A stretch of 64,000 nucleotides of DNA from Tubulanus polymorphus (taxonomy: Eukaryota; Nemertea; Palaeonemertea; Tubulaniformes; Tubulanidae). Below are positions 23,589 to 36,686 of the stretch, in pieces; the first letter of the stretch is position 1, and every line of letters begins with the position of its first letter. The notes under the pieces were generated by a model. It was not told the origin of the DNA. It saw only the letters and a list, made by a program, of their open reading frames with translations, and did not search any database. The position numbers were made by a program, and so were the translations under genes. The stretch covers positions 2,913,631 to 2,977,630 of the forward strand of contig NC_134033.1 in assembly GCF_964204645.1 (NCBI RefSeq). Direction: 5' to 3'.

Positions 23589-23756
23589 GCCCCTGCCCCT
23601 GCCTCTGCGCCTGCCCCTGCGCCTGCGCCTGCCCCTGCCCCTGCCCCTGCCCCTGCCCCTGCCCCTGCCCCTGCCCCTGCCCCTGCCGCTGCCCCTGCCC
23701 CTGTCCCTGTCCCTGCCTCTACCTCTGCCTCGGCCTCTGCCCCCTCTCCCTTTCCC
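23589..23756. repeat. (CCCCTG)n minisatellite
   Basis: About 27 hexamer units, mostly CCCCTG with CGCCTG and CTCTGC variants. The minus strand is runs of GGGG and is a strong G-quadruplex-forming candidate. A shorter, more degenerate version occurs at 44684-44757. ORFs over it are compositional artefacts. Confidence 0.9.
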
Positions 23757-23819
23757 TCTCCAATAATAAATATGACAGCTAGTGATAAACATCACGGTTA
23801 GATACATCGTTTCATAGCG

Positions 23820-24225
23820 ATGTATAAATATTACAAGAATATTCGTCTCGCATCCAAATATGTGTAAAATCTAATGGTTTTAGTCTCAGACAATAGAGCG
23901 GGTTACAACTAATACATGTAGTTTGTAAGATCTAATATGCAAAGTCAAGTTGTTTATATACCGATAAAACGTAAGACTCTTCGTAACTCTTGGAAATAAA
24001 CACTTCGAACACAATAATTAGAATCATTACATCCAAAGATGCCAGTCTAATTTCTATGGTTTAATTTGAATTCAAACACAAAACACTGGTCACATTTGAT
24101 TCGAGTTCAGATTGAGCCTACCGTATTTCAGTTTGCTATAACGAGGGTCCATCTGTTTAAAACTAATATCAAACCAAACCTAACCTCAGTTTCCTAAAGA
24201 GATACAATTTAAAATCTCTACTCAC
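23820..24225 (+). repeat. Spacer block A before R2
   Basis: It matches 34840-35117, 50830-51193 and 5480-5905. It contains GTTTGCTATAACGAGGGTCC and a CTAACCT-rich stretch. No coding sequence is seen. Confidence 0.6.
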
Positions 24226-24894
24226 CGATTTATGTGAGCGGTTTTTCGATTATCATTCAGCTCACAGGAGTTCTCTATCAGACCAGGTTGTTTTAGTCAG
24301 CACACACTTGATGCAATCAGGTCCTGATGAAGTGAGGAAGGTCTGGAATCTGGAAACTGTATTTGTCGGTTTAGTCAACACGCATTGGCGGCAATCAGAT
24401 CCTGCACAGGACGGTCGTCTCTGAAAAAGCAACCAAAGTTTAATTAGACTCGAATCAGCTTGAATCCGACCTAAGTTAAGTTTTACATTTAGATTTGAAG
24501 TTAAATTGTCTGCTCACCAATTCATGTGTGGAACTGCATGGATTATTTCGATCAGTTATCGTTTCCTTGGGAGATGTGACACTCAAGCTTACAGCACTAA
24601 TATCTGTCCGGCCTTGTTGTTTTAGTCAGCAAAAATTGACAGCAATCAGATCATGAGAGAAGTAGAGCTTATCTGAAAAACAGATCTTTGATCTCAATGA
24701 TAATTTTTAATTTGCCTCGATACATGCACATTGTAATCTGTTATAGCCAGTATTAAAAACCTACAAATCTACTCACCACCAATTTCTGTGTGGAGCATCA
24801 TGGATTATCTCAAAAATGTCTGGAGTTCACAGCGTCGGTTTAGTCAGCCTTGTGGTATTGGCAGCAATCAGGTCCTGAGTGAGGAATGGCTGAT
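24226..24894 (-). ncRNA. Candidate three-exon transcript in spacer R1-R2 (minus strand)
   Basis: Three exon-like modules lie on the minus strand: 24777-24894 (118 nt), 24518-24672 (155 nt) and 24226-24420 (195 nt). Each is preceded by a TTTTTCAG acceptor and followed by a GTGAGTA or GTGAGCA donor, with introns of about 100 nt. All modules share a core near CCTGATTGCTGNCAATNC and TGCTGACTAAACC. Reading frames are interrupted, so a non-coding transcript (or an exonised repeat) is more likely than a protein. The same three modules occur before R3 and R4, and an inverted version lies at 2090-2587. Transcription is inferred only from conserved splice consensus. Confidence 0.4.
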
Positions 24895-24949
24895 CTGAAA
24901 AACAACAATTTCATATTTCAGTTCTGACTGGAAGAATCAATGTTTAAGT

Positions 24950-25790
24950 TTAGGTTGGATGCCCGAGTGAGATCCCAGAGGCAGGGAGTCAACTAGACTA
25001 ATTTATACACGAGATGTGAACTGTCGAAAGCATCCCTCGGCAACTTCCCAAATAAGTCTTTAAATAAGTGGAAAAAAACTTATAGATCTCCCTTTTCACT
25101 AACCAAACCTCACGTAAGGACTGGACATATATGCGCGTGTATAGTGAGTTCAACGTGTTTTAAGAATTAATCCTATGAACTGGTTCAATTCAAATCGAAA
25201 CGTATTCATTGATTTCAAAGACCGAGGACAATAACAGGACACAATATGAACTGAGTTTGTCATAATGCGGTTCAATGGACACGAGAACCACTGGCTAGAT
25301 AATACCGGACTGACCCTGTTAATATTTTATCTTCAGAAACCTAATTAATATATGAAGTAGATATAATGTCAGATATTCTCTAACAGTCCTCATTAAAATG
25401 ATAGTTCTATGCAGTAATTTAAATCCTTTCAAAATCGAATTGAAAGAAAAATCAGTTTGCAACACAATTTATCAATCACATTTCCATTATCTATGACGCA
25501 AATTGTCACTGGAATCTTAGAACTATTTGTAGTTGATTATTAGATAAGATGAATTAAGATGATATCACCATAGGAAATATGCAAAATATGCAATAAATTC
25601 AATTAATCAAATCTTCATTGTCCGTAATATAAATTGTCTATAACTTGAATTGTCACTGAAATTAAACACGAATCTTATCATAAACAAATAAAATTAAGAC
25701 GATACCATCATAGTAAATATGCAATAAATTCAATTAATCAAATGTCCATTGTCTGAAACTCGATTTTCTTAGTACTATCGCAGCAGCAGC
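24950..25790. repeat. Spacer block C before R2
   Basis: AT-rich sequence conserved before R3 (about 35800-36530) and R4 (about 51890-52520), and inverted at 1490-1975. Landmarks are ACACAATATGAACTGAGTTT and CAATGGACACGAGAACCACT. No gene is recognised. Confidence 0.6.
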
Positions 25791-25813
25791 TAGCGTATAT
25801 ATCTAAATATCGT

Positions 25814-26175
<362 letters not shown>

Positions 26176-26240
26176 CAGTTATTTTCATTCATTGATTCAA
26201 ATCATCAAGAGTGATGAATAGAGGCTGCTTTAACATATCA

Positions 26241-26392
26241 CTCAATTCTAAATATCGTATATATCTAAATATCGTCAACCCGTTTTCTAAAAGTCCGATG
26301 ATAACACCGAAATACGTTATCGGTATTTGCTGCATTTATTGGCTCGTTATAAGCACAGTTTCTATTCTACCGCTGTCATCGTCGTCTTACTT
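26241..26392 (+). pseudogene. TM3/TM4 receptor relic upstream of R2
   Basis: It reads as a shortened copy of receptor exon 3 from the end of TM3 to the end of TM4 (NIVNPFSKSP, YVIGICCIYWLVISTV, ILPLSSSSY), then departs from the gene after TCTTACTT. It has no other receptor sequence around it and its 5' edge carries a small local rearrangement. It is a duplication scar 527 bp before the R2 ATG, not a gene. Confidence 0.85.
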
Positions 26393-26918
26393 GGTTGGTG
26401 TTGGTTCTCCGTGTCAGCACCGAACAAGTCCTTACTCACCACAATCAGATATCCACGCGCTTCACGTAGCTTTAACTCAGTTATTATATTGACTGTAGAG
26501 TGTGAATTGTCAAAACAGATATTGACGAAGTGTTTTACAGAGACGCAGAATATTTTGAGGTAAAGATAGAAAATGTCATCGAATATTATCACAAACTGAA
26601 CGCAGTTCGGGAGCGACTGTAAAATTTTATAGAGAAATAATTGCACACGATTATAAACACGATATATTAAAACACGTCTAAATTTAGAAACCGCGGTAAT
26701 TACAGCGAAACCGAGAACAGATGAAAGTTTTACAAATACGAGACTGGCGCCAGTTTGATGGGCGGATTTTTTTACAAAATAATTGGACTCTGGATCAATT
26801 CGTCAACTTCTGCCATTTGCGAATTCGTCATTACTTTGCAGCGACTCTTATGAGAAATGTCGTTCAAACTTGGAAATAGTGAGAAACGGTTTGTTTTGAA
26901 GCGTGAATTGTGTTCAAT
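26393..26918 (+). promoter_or_regulatory. Conserved 5' flank of R2
   Basis: The same block as 14964-15492, with the palindrome CTGGCGCCAG at 26744-26753. It has a small insertion before the region GACTCTGGATCAATTC compared with R1. Confidence 0.45.
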
Positions 26919-29900
26919 ATGCAGCGAATGAAAGCGTTGTTCGTAGTTTTACTGATCGCTTGCGAAGACTGTATATTTACGCGGGCTGATCGCGCAAACT
27001 CTGTCCAGGAAGCCGCGTCTGTTACAGTCAGTTCATCTTGTAACAACACTCAATACTCCGTCGATTCTACGTCTGGTTACATCGTTTCACCGAACTATCC
27101 GTCGTTAGTGCGCGGTGTCGAATGTCGTTGGTTCGTCAACAGCTCTTTACCGGGAAGTTTTCTCGTTCAAGTTTACTACGACATCGAGCCGTCGATATTC
27201 TGTAACGAAAACTATCTTGTCGTCGGTGAGTCCGACAACAAACTCTGCGCTACCGGAAGAAAACAACTAGATATCCGCAGTAACGGGTTGATTTCGTTGT
27301 TGTTTAGGAGTAACGTCGATGGAGCGCGAGGTAGTCGGGTTTATATCATATATCGTTTTGAAGAACAGAGTCGCTTGAAAATCTTACATACATGTCACAA
27401 GCATGCAGTAAAAGAATTACCAACTCAAACAGGTTATGAATTTACGATTTCTGTCTGGCGATGTAAATTGTTGTTAGAATGGATCGGGATGCCAGACGGG
27501 TTTGCAATGAATTTAACGTTTATACAGATAGATTTCAGATTATATCCAGGTGAGGATCCGATGAAAACTCGTCCTCAAATTTACGACGGATGGAACAGCA
27601 CCAGTGAACCTATAGCTCTTATACGAGAACAAACCGGACATCCACCTTCATCGTTTTATACTAAAACTAATAAAGCACGTATTGAATTCATTTCAACTAG
27701 ATCTTGGTTTAAGTCGCAGTTACTCGTGCAAGTTTACAAAATATCAGATTGGAACATCTATAACCCGTTAATTCAAGTCTATAATAAATCAGGACTGCTC
27801 ACTACAATTGATGGAATACCACATATAGTAACTCAGTCTAAACACTTATACTGCTGGTCTATCACAGTCGATGTTCTGCAGTACGTCGTCTTCAACTGGA
27901 CACGTGATCTCGTCTCGTCACCAGGTGTCGTTGGTGTATATAAACAGGAAGGGTTACGTATTGTGAGAACTGATATTTTACTCAGTTTTAACTATCTAAA
28001 ATCTCTGAGTGTAAAATCAGACGGATTTCTCGTGATTCTGTGCGTTTTAACGACATCAGATTTTTTAAGATCGAATTTGAAATTAGAATTTGAAGTGAAA
28101 TCGATGACAATATCAGACGTCTACGTCAACAAGCCACGGATATTGGTAAGTTTATTACAGTGATTTGTAAATTAGGTTCGTGTAATAGAATCATTGTAAT
28201 TATCTATGATTTTGATGGCGATTTTGACCAGTGAAACTTTACCGAGAAACTTGGAATAACAACGTTATGTGTGACCCAAATTTCAATATATTCGGACGCA
28301 CATGTTTTGTACCCAGACTAATTATGATGATTTGTGGAAGTTAGGTTTTGATTGCAACATTTTGAACTTTTATCAATATATCGAGGTCGTACAGAGTTTT
28401 AAATTGTTGTATTGTAAACGTTCAATACTGTAATCAATTCTCTTATATTTCAGAATTCTAACACAAAATCAATATCAGCTTATCGATTGTTCCCGAGATC
28501 AAAGAATACATTGTATCGTGTAACTACATTACAACTAAACTGGAAAGTGAACATCTATGAAGAACAGTTAGAACTAACAGTGCTATCAGAAAACTGTGAT
28601 CGAGCTGGTTTTTATATATTTGATGGTAGTAATTTCACAGCTAGACGCTATGGTCCGTATTGTCCTGGTTCATTCTACGGTCGATCTGTCGTCAGTCTGA
28701 TTACATCAGGTGGACCGGTTACTGTAGTAGCATACGCTTATTACTATAACAATCAGTTAACAGTTGGTAGCTCATCTCTTCAATTTGTTCCTACTGATTG
28801 TGACAGGTATGTTCTACAGGAAGAACAACGTCAGATCAATATGACGTCACACTGTCTCGTGATTACACCTGAAAATCGACGCTTTCGCTTGAAAAAAATT
28901 CACACATTATCAGAACACGAATATCAAATTGACCGATGTTTTCTCAAGATGTCATTGCCATGTGATCAGTTTTTGAGTTTGAGTAATCAGTTTCTTAATA
29001 ACAGTCTCGTATTAAACACTGTAGATTTCACAGATAATGGGTTTGGATTCTGGCGGCGACCACTAATAGTTAAACTACGTCGTAAATGTCTAGGAGTTAA
29101 AAAAGCGGATAGTTTGGGACTTGCCGGTTCCCGTCTCCCAGTTACTACTAAAGATAAATGTGGACTCGTGCAGTCACCGAACTATCCAGGTCGGGCAGGA
29201 CGTACATCAAAATCTATTTCATATAGATTTGAAAACCCGATACAACAAAATATATTTCAATATTACAGATTTATTGTCAAATCTATTGGACCAGTTTCAT
29301 GTGAAAAATACAACAATAAAGCGAATGATCCGATTATTCTAATACAACTAATGAATTATAAACCTTTTCATAATGGTGAATATTTCAAAACTATTGACTC
29401 TCAATATGATACTAAAATATGTGATAACAACGCGGTTCGTGGACTTATATTTTATAGTTTAACAGATAATACTTTGCGTTTTGAAGTAAACAATTTCATT
29501 CCGACATTTCAAATACAATACACTTTACACGAGTCGTTACCGATTAAACATTTCGATGATTTCTACTGTAAACAAGGATTTCTGGATTCCGGAATTTCCT
29601 GCATCAGATTCATCAGAGATGAACGTCTGAATTGGGAGAACGCTGAAATATACTGTAGACAGAAGTACGCGGGACATCTACTCAGTATCAACTCAGAACA
29701 GGAAATGATTTCAATCAAAAGATTATTCGCTACAGAACTTCTCCGAATGGCTTATACATTAAAAGCGCTCATAATGATGATTGGATTAAAATGGAAGGTA
29801 AGACTAATGTATTCTAATATGAATTAAAATCGAAAGATTTTTAAAGAAGTGATATATTTCATTTTCTTCACGAAACAGAATGATGGTTATTACACGTGGA

Positions 29901-32900
29901 CTGACGGTAAACCATTGAGCTACACAGAGTGGTATAAACCTGTTATTAATGAAACGATACCAGAAGTTATTCGAGGATTGATATCTCCGCTAAGAAAACA
30001 ACCGATAAATGACGTCAATATGCCGTGTACGGTGATGATACTGAATAATCCACGAGGATCGGCGAACTGGGTTCGATTCCCGTGTCAAATCGAGGAGACG
30101 CACACGACATTCATTTGTGAATCCAAGAGAATCAACATCAAAAACGAACACAATTCAACGATTAACGACGCGAACAATTCAACAAATACAGACTTAAATA
30201 AAACCATAGATCAAATTATTCCCGATATTACTTTGATTAATTCAACCTGTCCAAGAGGTTGGGTAACTATTTCCGGACGATTTTATCAAATACTAACCGA
30301 CTGGAAAAGTAATCGAGGTTTGAATATTCGGAGTGCTAGAGAAATGTGTCACAGTTTCCGCGCCGAAATAGTAAAAATCACCTCAAATACAGAAAGTGAC
30401 GTGAAAAACTTGGTCAGCGAATTTCAATATCGACATCAATATGGCGCTATACTGACAATGGACCGCGACGGATTTAAAGTTATCAAACCATTGGTGACCA
30501 GAAATGAAATTACTTATATTCAATCAGTGAAATGGTTATTGAAACCTTTCGATGATACAAAACATAAAGTTCATTCCGTGTTGTGTACCTTTAATGTAAC
30601 TGGTGAAGAGTTAGCTTCTATAAGCGGCTGTAAATCGTGGCAGTTTGAATGTAACGATCAAAGATGTATCAGCGACCATCGCGTATGTGATACCAGACAC
30701 GACTGTCAACACGGTGAAGATGAACTCGATTGTAGGGATATCAATTTACACAGTCAGTTCCGCTGTAACGATGGACAGGTTATATCGATTAGCGGTTTCT
30801 GCGACTTTATGAGAGATTGCGTCGATGGCTCGGATGAGAACTCGTGCTATCATCCACCGTGTTTATCTACGCGATATCGCTGTTCCAATCACCAATGCAT
30901 CGATAGTTATAAACGATGTGACGGACTAGCCAACTGTAAAGACGGTTCCGATGAAATCGGATGCACTGGCGAACTTTGTCAGGGGTTCTCGTGCGCGGAC
31001 GGTGAATGTATTAGTTTTCAGTTGTATCGGGATGGTGTCGTGGATTGTAGCGGAAGTCTCGAAGAAGACGAATTGGTTACTAATATGACAGTGAATCCCG
31101 AGGTTTACTGTAATGATGACAATCAATGTTCGACTCGTTTCACAGATCTGTGTAAGGAATCGGATGAACAAAGATGTTCGTTCAATTCTCCTCGCTGTTA
31201 TTCCCGACACGAAAGGTGTATTTTAGAAAGGATGCCGATTGGTTTCCCGGTATGTCGAAATCTTGAACATATACTCGCGTGTAGTGACTTCGAATGCGCG
31301 GCTGGTACTGTAAAATGTCCGGCATCTTACTGTATACCGATCAGACACGTTTGTGACGGTCGATCCGATTGTCCTAATTCAGAAGATGAACGAAACTGCG
31401 AGACTTGGTCGTGTCCGGGAATGTTTAAATGTGGCCAGGAAAATCGATGTATTCCGCAATCTGAAGTTTGCGACGGAGTCGTAAATTGTAAACATAACTC
31501 GGATGACGAGTCATACTGTAAGGTCACGTGTCCTGAACGTCGTAATTGCCGGGGTCATTTCATCGATTGTGAAAATGCTCTTTTATCAGATATTACCGGC
31601 CGTTTTATAGAATCAACTCGGGTTTTGATTTTGTCGAATAACCGAGTCGTATTTAACGAGTCGACGTTCAACTCTTTCATTTATCTTCGTTTTCTCGATA
31701 TTTCGGGCAATAATTTGTCTTACATCGTTCAAAACGCGTTTTCTAATCTAAACAATCTATACACATTAGACCTTACTCACAACCGCATAACATCATTATC
31801 TGCTAATACATTCGCAGGTTTGATCGGTTTAAAAGAACTATTTCTTATCGGAAATCCGCTGCAACATTTAGAAGACGGTAGTTTCCGAGGTCTGACGTCA
31901 CTTACTGTTCTCGATCTTCACGGACTTTCTATATCGGTTCTCGGTGAAAATGTATTTAAAGGTTTATCCGCATTACAGTCGTTAAATATCAGCAGTAACA
32001 GAATCCATTACATTTCGACATCTGCTTTTTCTGGATTGGTTCGACTTGAAATTCTAGATCTTGTCAAAAATGCCGAAGTGATATTTGTAAAAAGAAACGT
32101 CATTGGCGATCTTACATCATTGAAATACCTCGCTTCGGATGCTTACAAATTTTGCTGCATGACACCGAATGTTGACCGATGTCTTCCCGAAGCTGATCAA
32201 TTTTCGACCTGCTCTGACCTGATGGGTAACGCTGTACTGAGAGCCATCATCTGGATGATCGCATCTTTCAGTTTTCTCGCTAACAGTATCGTTATTGTAT
32301 TTCGCGTTCAAGCTTTGCGGATGGAATCCCCCGGAACACGTAACACATCTTCAGATATCCTCATCATAAATATTGCCGGTTGTGATTTTCTGATGTCGGT
32401 CTATTTGTTTTTGATCGCAGGAGCTGACCACGCGTTCAAAGGCGTTTATTATCTGAATTCTGAAGCCTGGACGGATAGCTCATTATGTCGTCTCGCCGGG
32501 GTTATTGTCACCGTTTCGTGCGAAGGTTCCTTAACTTTTCTCTTAATTCTAACGCGTCAGAGATATTCAAATATCGTCAACCCGTTTTCTAGAAGTCCGA
32601 TTATAACTCCGAAATACGTTATCGGTATTTGCTGTATTTGTTGGCTCGTTATAAGCACAGTTTCTATTCTACCGCTGTCATCGTCGTCTTACTTCGGAGA
32701 CAATTTTTACGGTACAACCGGAGTTTGTTTGCCTATGAATTTACTGACGATCGAAGTCAATGGCTGGCACTATTCATTCGCTATTTTTGCCTTGTTCAAT
32801 GCGGCCATATTGGCTGCGATAATGACGACGTACGCTCAGATGTATAGACTCGTATCTGGAAGTAGGTCGGGTTCGGGTAGAGCCGATCCTACCGAACTGG

Positions 32901-33133
32901 TTTTAGCTCGAAGGAGTTTAGTAATCAATCTTTGTAATTTATTTTGCTGGCTACCGATAATAATCGTTCAGTTTTGCGCCGTATTTTCGGTCGACATACC
33001 GAACCAGGTGGCCGCTTGGCTGGCCGTTCTATTTTTACCGATCAACTCGTCTCTGAATCCGCTTCTTTATACAATACTAACTATCGATATGAAATCAATT
33101 AGAATGAGATATAAACGTCAACAAAAGAAGTAG
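26919..33133 (+). CDS. Receptor R2: CUB / C-type lectin / LDLa / LRR / 7TM receptor (GRL101-like)
   Basis: Predicted exons are 26919-28145, 28454-29797 and 29879-33133, phase 0 at both junctions (donors TTG/GTAAGT and AAG/GTAAGA; acceptors TTTCAG and AAACAG), giving 1941 residues. Domain order is as in R1. Differences visible in the translation: two cysteines kept in the other copies are replaced. The second, degenerate lectin domain has GRFYQ instead of GQCYQ (near 30281), and the LRR N-cap has CPERRNC instead of CPERCNC (near 31530). The loop after YAYYYNNQLTV differs in length from R1. Its last LRR is of the type shared with R4 (LEILDLVKNAEVIFVKRNV). Intron 2 (81 nt) has in-frame stops. 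An intact frame suggests a functional gene, but the lost cysteines could weaken folding. Confidence 0.85.
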
Positions 33134-34840
33134 ATTAAGAACACTTCATTAGCAATAAATGAGCTTTAAAAGGAATCGTTTTAGTTTTCATCGTCGCGCA
33201 CCAAACTCTAGTAATTAATCTAAAGAACAAAGGACAGATATTAACGGTGACCTTTGGGCCCGTGGTCCATTCAGTTTTGTTTTTCATCACTTCTTTATCT
33301 GAACAATTCATATGAAATAGTGTTATTTTCGTAGCTATTAGATTAATCGTATATTCTTTGTTGAATGCAATAGTATTTACTTCAGGATGTGGATTTAAGG
33401 GGCTCGGTGAGGTCTTTACTGGCCAGTGTAATTTAAATAGACGATTACATAGATGACGACTTATTAATCTATGAATGTATTCACTGATGTAGTGTGAGCG
33501 TGTGTGTAAGAATGATTGGTTTGATTTTTCTTTTAGGGCGGCACGGCTCCGATAGACCTTTGTGATCTCTTCGTGTAGCACACATTTTCTTGTTACATTT
33601 TGTCACTGTATATCATGCGATATCAATAATGTAATAATGTAACGACCTTATGAAAAATAAATACTATACTACTTTACTAAATGTGCCACCGGATGAAATT
33701 ATTTTTCAGCCACCATCGAACCGTATGGCGACCGATTCGGGAAAACGAAATTGCCACGTAAAAGAAAGTGCAATATACCCCATGCAAAATATCATAAGCA
33801 TTGAATATCATGATCGATATATGCAATCAATTTTCAATAGAATACGAAGTCAAGTTCAACGCTAAAAAAAGACTATATATATTATCTACTTGTTCTTCCC
33901 TGGTAGGATCAGAATCATTGATAATCACAGTGTTTTATTTCAATCATCAAGACCACATTATTTAAGTATCAAAAACTGGTATGCACTTGGGTAATATGAT
34001 CGCTACCGATGAGACAGACTCTCAACGGATATACCACGCAATATGTGATTTAAACAGAATAGTAGATTTATTTCTCTCACAATTTATTCATGTTAACCCC
34101 TTTATCAGATTTAATTTCGAAAGTTGACTATATTCGAGTATATTGGGGCGTTGCTCGCTATACAGGTATATAGTTTATGATTATTTGTCCTAGTTTAATT
34201 CCGGTCACCATACAGTTGGATTGACAGATACTTTCGTTGATCACGCTTAACCAGTTATCAGAAAAGAACACTAACTCTCCATCTATCTTCTAATTCTGGA
34301 CGATGAACAAATTGAAATTTGTTTTTTAATGGCTCACAGAATTGTCGAAACGTCTCTTTTCTTACTATGGGTGGGTTTATCAACTAACAGTTTGCAGAGT
34401 TAGCCTATAGATAATGCTTTGGTACGATCTCGGGAAATGACAGAAATCGCTTTTCGATATCAACCACTTTTGCGGGTAGGTGCCGAATGGATGCCCCATC
34501 TTAAGTTTTATGTAGGACCCAGTTTCGTTAACTGAATATTTTGTTTTAAATCGCTTTCAATGCGGAAAAAAATTCAAACTCAACCGCGATTTAAATTTAG
34601 AACTTTTTCATAAATCTCTTGCCGTTTTCGTATAAGCAAGTAAATTCCTTTAGGTAAGCGAAGTTGTTATTCAGCCATATGAACTGTTCAAACCCGTCAG
34701 TTTTACGGTACCGAGTATCCATTGTATTACGTACGTTCAATGCGGGTATCAGTTTGTATCCATGGAACCACATCGCTTCAAGCCATCACTATTGAAAGGC
34801 TGCTGATTGAATGTATCTAACGTCTGGTGCAGTTTGTCAA
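33134..34840 (+). other. Downstream spacer of R2 (blocks D and GPCR-flank)
   Basis: Homologous to 21707-23460. It keeps AATAAA close to the stop (about 33153) and again near 33655. The (CCCCTG)n tract found after R1 and R3 is missing: sequence jumps from GTCTGGTGCAG directly to block A near 34830. A 148-residue minus-strand ORF at 33135-33581 is not kept in the homologous spacers and is not called. Confidence 0.5.
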
Positions 34841-35117
34841 GTCGTTTATATACCGATAAATCGTAAGACTCTTCGTAACTCTTGGAAATAAACACTTCGA
34901 ACACAATAATTAGAATCATTACATCCAATGATGCCAGTCAAATTTCTATGGTTTAGCTTAAATTCAAACACAAATCACTGGTCACATTTCATCCGAGTTC
35001 ATATTGAGTCTACTGTATTCGAGTTTGCTATAACGAGGGTCCATCTGATTAAAACTATGATTAAACCTAACCTAACGTCAGTGTCCTAATGAGAAACAAT
35101 TTAAAATTTCTACTCAC

Positions 35118-35770
35118 CGATTTATGTGAGCAGTTTTTCGATCATCATTCAGCTCACAGGAGTTTTCTATCAGACCAGGTTGTTTTAGTCAGCACACACT
35201 TGATGCAATCAGGTCCTGATGAAGTGAGGAAGGTCTGGAATCTGGAAACTGCAGTATTTGTCGATTTAGTCAACAATCAGATCCTGCTCAGACAGGTCGT
35301 CTCTGAAAAAGCAACCAAGCGTTTAATTAGACTTGAATCAGCTTGAATCTGACCTTGTATGGCAGATTTGAAGTTAAATTGTCTGCTCACCAATTCATGA
35401 GTGGAACTTCATGGATTATAACGATCGGTTATCGTTTCCTTGAGAGATGTGACATCCAAGCTACAGCACTAATATCTGTTCGGCCTTGTCGGTTTAGTCA
35501 ACAAACATTGACAGCAATCAGATCCTGAGAGAAGTAGAGTTTATCTGAAAAACAGTACCAGTATAAATCTCAATGATAATTTTTAATTTGCCTCGATACA
35601 TGCACATTGTAATCTGTTATAGCCAGTATTAAAAACCTACAAATCTACTCACCACCAATTTCTGTGTGAAGCATCATGGATTATCTCAAAAATGTCTGGA
35701 GTTCACAGCGTCGGTTTACTCAGCTTCGGAGTATTGACAGCAATCAGGTCCTGAGTGAGGAATGGCTGAT
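35118..35770 (-). ncRNA. Candidate three-exon transcript in spacer R2-R3 (minus strand)
   Basis: Modules lie at 35653-35770, 35391-35544 and 35118-35302. Acceptors (TTTTTCAG) and donors (GTGAGTA, GTGAGCA, GTGAGTA) are at the same positions as in the copy at 24226-24894. Small indels fall inside modules and introns alike. A plus-strand ORF at 35089-35346 is antisense to the last module and looks incidental. Confidence 0.4.
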
Positions 35771-35789
35771 CTGAAAAACAACAATTTCA

Positions 35790-36532
35790 TATTTCAGTTC
35801 TGACTGGAAGAAACAATGTTTAAGTTTAGGTTGGATTCCCGAGTGAGATCCCAGAGGCAGGGAGTCAACTAGACTACTTTATACACGAGATGTGAACTAT
35901 CGAAAGCGTCCCTCGGCAACTTCGCAAATTAGTATTTAAATTACTGGACCTAATAATTGATACAAAGCTTATAGATCTTCCTTTTCACTTATGTAACCTC
36001 ACGTAAGAACTGGACATATATGCGCGTGTATAGTGAATTCAACGTATGTTACTAATAAGTATTCAATTATTTCAAAAACCGAGGACAATAATAGGACACA
36101 ATATGAACTGAGTTTGCCATAATATGCGGTTCAATGGACACTGGCTAAATAATACCGGACTGACCCTGTTAATATTTCAACTTCAATTCCCTAACTGATA
36201 TATGAAGTAGATATAATATCAGATATTCTCTAACCGTCCTCGTTACAATGATAGTTCTATGCAGTAATTTAAATCCTTTCAAAATCGAATTAAAAGAAAT
36301 ATCAATTTGCAACACAATTTATCAATCACATTTCCATTATTGAATTGTCACTCGAATTTTCACAGGAATCAAGCACGAATCTTAGAGCTATTTGCAACTG
36401 CTTATTAGATAAGATAAACTACGATGATATCATCATAGGAAATATGCAATAAATTCAATTAATCAAATGTCCATTGTCTGTAACTCGAATTATCACTGAA
36501 TTCGAAGAAATGTCTTAGAACTATCTAACTAT
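35790..36532. repeat. Spacer block C before R3
   Basis: AT-rich sequence homologous to 24950-25790, without the CAG tract. No gene is seen. Confidence 0.55.
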
Positions 36533-36686
36533 CTCTTAATTCTAAATATCGTATATATCTAAATATCGTCAACCCGTTTTCTAGAAGTCCGATTATAACT
36601 CCGAAATACGTTATCGGTATTTGCTGCATTTATTGGCTCGTTATAAGCACAGTTTCTATTCTACCGCTGTCATCGTCGTCTTACTT
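36533..36686 (+). pseudogene. TM3/TM4 receptor relic upstream of R3
   Basis: Carries the NIVNPFSRSP...YVIGICCIYWLVISTVS...PLSSSSY segment of exon 3 and stops being similar after TCTTACTT, 513 bp before the R3 ATG. It shares its rearranged left edge (CTAAATATCGTATATATC) with the R2 relic. Confidence 0.85.

Noticed and set aside
23561-23807. Cys-Pro and Gly-Arg repeat ORFs on both strands
   Set aside because: Artefacts of the (CCCCTG)n minisatellite.
26211-26492. Plus-strand ORF with receptor-like TM4 sequence as a separate small gene
   Set aside because: It is the TM3/TM4 relic reading into non-homologous flank. Other relics are truncated or frameshifted, so a pseudogene scar is the better call.
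26362-26646. Minus-strand ORF that recurs upstream of R1, R2, R4 and R5
   Set aside because: Recurs only because the 5' flank DNA is duplicated. It starts inside the relic, varies at its ends and is absent as an ORF upstream of R3; no family recognised.
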